Shown piece by piece: positions 15,030 through 15,881 of a stretch of DNA of 15,881 nucleotides (position 1 is its first letter; every line of letters starts with the position of its first letter). Below the pieces are notes generated by a model. It was not told where the DNA came from. It did not search any database and worked only from the letters and a program-made list of their open reading frames with translations. The DNA comes from Clostridium sp. (GTDB taxonomy: Bacteria; Bacillota; Clostridia; Acetivibrionales; Acetivibrionaceae). A program made the position numbers and the translations under genes. The stretch covers positions 1 through 15,881 of the forward strand of contig DUVG01000264.1 of the NCBI GenBank assembly GCA_012841175.1, in the 5' to 3' direction.

Positions 15030-15058
15030 TTGATTATTATGCGTTTATAGACTAAAAT
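15030..15058 (+). promoter_or_regulatory. Promoter of the mraZ/dcw cluster
   Basis: TTGATT (15030-15035), a 17-bp spacer and TAAAAT (15053-15058) make a fair sigma-A promoter. The predicted start, around 15065, falls exactly where the MraZ-type repeats begin. Confidence 0.7.
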
Positions 15059-15066
15059 TAAATTAT

Positions 15067-15116
15067 AAGTGGTGGGAAGTGGAGTGAAGTGGTGAAATGT
15101 GACAAGATGTGAGGTG
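15067..15116 (+). promoter_or_regulatory. MraZ operator: five tandem 10-bp boxes
   Basis: Read in steps of ten: AAGTGGTGGG, AAGTGGAGTG, AAGTGGTGAA, ATGTGACAAG, ATGTGAGGTG. Three strong AAGTGG boxes are followed by two weaker ATGTGA boxes, all on one face of the helix. MraZ proteins are known to bind GTGG-type direct repeats with 10-bp spacing upstream of their own gene, so this should be the autoregulatory site. The fifth box contains the mraZ ribosome binding site (GAGGTGA, 15111-15117). Confidence 0.85.
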
Positions 15117-15122
15117 AAATAG

Positions 15123-15554
15123 TTGTTTTATGGTGAATACCAACATTCAGTTGATACAAAAGGCCGAGTTATCATACCGTCTAAGTTTAGAGACGGACTT
15201 GGAGAAAATTTTATTTTAACTAAAGGTCTTGATAACTGTTTGTTTGCGTATTCGGCAAAAGAATGGGCTGAACTAGAAGCAAAGCTTAGGGCACTTCCTT
15301 TCACCGACAAAGATGTTAGAGCTTTTGTGAGATTTTTCTTTGCAGGAGCTACTGAATGTGGATTGGACAAACAGGGTAGAATACTAATACCTAACAATTT
15401 AAGGCAGCATGCTAAATTGGAAAAAGATGTATATATAATTGGGGTATCTACAAGAGTTGAGATATGGGATAAATCTGAATGGGAAGACTATTGTGGAGAT
15501 GACAATATTAGCCCAGAAAGCATTGCTGAAAAAATGTCCATGTTAGGAATTTAA
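15123..15554 (+). CDS. mraZ: Transcriptional regulator MraZ
   Basis: MraZ is a DNA-binding protein with two SpoVT/AbrB-like (swapped-hairpin) halves that forms ring-shaped oligomers and controls the dcw division and cell-wall cluster, usually as its own repressor. The 143-residue product matches the family length. Each half has its signature: DTKGR (11-15) followed by VIIPSKFR, and DKQGR (82-86) followed by ILIPNNLR, plus FFFAGATEC between them. The start is TTG 15123, giving MFYGEYQHSVD as in other MraZ proteins; GAGGTGA (15111-15117) is well placed and no ATG fits. The tandem boxes directly upstream fit negative autoregulation. rsmH follows after 29 nt. Confidence 0.97.
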   Translation: MFYGEYQHSVDTKGRVIIPSKFRDGLGENFILTKGLDNCLFAYSAKEWAELEAKLRALPFTDKDVRAFVRFFFAGATECGLDKQGRILIPNNLRQHAKLEKDVYIIGVSTRVEIWDKSEWEDYCGDDNISPESIAEKMSMLGI

Positions 15555-15583
15555 AAAAATGAATTTTTGAGAGGATTAGTTTA

Positions 15584-15881
15584 ATGAATTTTCATCATAG
15601 CCCTGTGTTACTAGAAGAGGTTATAGAGCAACTTAATATTAAGCCTGATGGGATTTACATAGATGGAACTTTAGGTGGTGCAGGACATTCCCTACAGATA
15701 TATAAAAGGCTTAATAGTGTGGGAACTTTAATTGGGTTAGATCAAGATGAATTTGCTATAAATACTTCAAAAGGCAGACTGAAAAATGCAGATGGACAGG
15801 CTAATATTATACTTGCAAATACAAATTTTAAAAACATGAAAGAAGTTTGCTTAAAAAACAATATTTCAAGTGTAGATGGGA
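15584..15881 (+). CDS. rsmH: 16S rRNA (cytosine(1402)-N4)-methyltransferase RsmH (5' part)
   Basis: The first 99 codons of RsmH (MraW), which methylates N4 of C1402 in the 16S rRNA decoding centre using S-adenosylmethionine. The start MNFHHSPVLLEEVIEQLNI is the family's usual N-terminus, and the SAM-binding motif DGTLGGAGHS is at residues 27-36 with the next acidic strand end at GLDQDE (51-56). GAGAGGA around 15569-15575 is the ribosome binding site. The gene runs off the end of the window. mraZ-rsmH is the canonical start of the dcw cluster, so ftsL and penicillin-binding protein genes probably follow. Confidence 0.96.
   Translation, partial: MNFHHSPVLLEEVIEQLNIKPDGIYIDGTLGGAGHSLQIYKRLNSVGTLIGLDQDEFAINTSKGRLKNADGQANIILANTNFKNMKEVCLKNNISSVDG

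Noticed and set aside
1..15881. CRISPR arrays, insertion sequences, prophage or tRNA/rRNA genes
   Set aside because: Looked for spaced identical repeats, transposase motifs and tRNA-like cloverleaf sequences; none seen. The only tandem repeats are in nusA and the mraZ operator.

Overview
The window is AT-rich DNA with short intergenic gaps, Gram-positive-type (AGGAGG-like) ribosome binding sites and several TTG/GTG starts. A PolC-type replicase, the rimP-nusA-ylxR-ylxQ-infB-rbfA order, a YmfF/YmfH peptidase pair, a Spo0E-family protein and the mraZ-rsmH start of the division/cell-wall cluster all point to a low-GC, probably spore-forming Firmicute of the Clostridia in the broad sense. I cannot name the genus from sequence alone.

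Layout. Bases 1-769 are the 3' end of polC. A good sigma-A promoter (806-834) and a leader with a perfect 10-bp hairpin precede a nine- or ten-gene plus-strand operon (950-10595): rimP, nusA, ylxR (rnpM), ylxQ, infB, rbfA, nrnA, truB, ribF and a Rossmann-type orphan usually called 'quinate/shikimate dehydrogenase-like'. Many junctions overlap (ylxR/ylxQ, ylxQ/infB, nrnA/truB, ribF/orphan), which suggests translational coupling. A strong hairpin terminator (10631-10655) separates this operon from a convergent 56-codon minus-strand gene for a single-pass membrane protein (10662-10832).

After an AT-rich divergent spacer comes a second plus-strand set: ymfF and ymfH (M16-type peptidase-like pair) and lgt (prolipoprotein diacylglyceryl transferase). 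Just past lgt lie three hexamers at 11-bp spacing, a perfect TTGACA-17-TATAAT promoter, a leader of about 130 nt, a 58-aa Spo0E-like gene (14757-14933) and a terminator. The dcw cluster then starts with its own promoter, five tandem 10-bp MraZ-type boxes, mraZ, and the 5' part of rsmH, which runs off the window.

How it works together: the first operon couples ribosome maturation (RimP, RbfA, TruB), translation initiation (IF2) and transcription elongation/termination (NusA) with small-RNA/nucleotide clean-up (NrnA) and flavin cofactor synthesis (RibF). The second half is envelope-oriented: lipoprotein modification, processing peptidases, a sporulation phosphatase and division-cluster control. 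Most of the window is conserved housekeeping DNA. The less ordinary parts are the orphan dehydrogenase-like gene, the unannotated small membrane protein, the regulatory DNA around the Spo0E-like gene, and the five-box MraZ operator reaching into the mraZ ribosome binding site.
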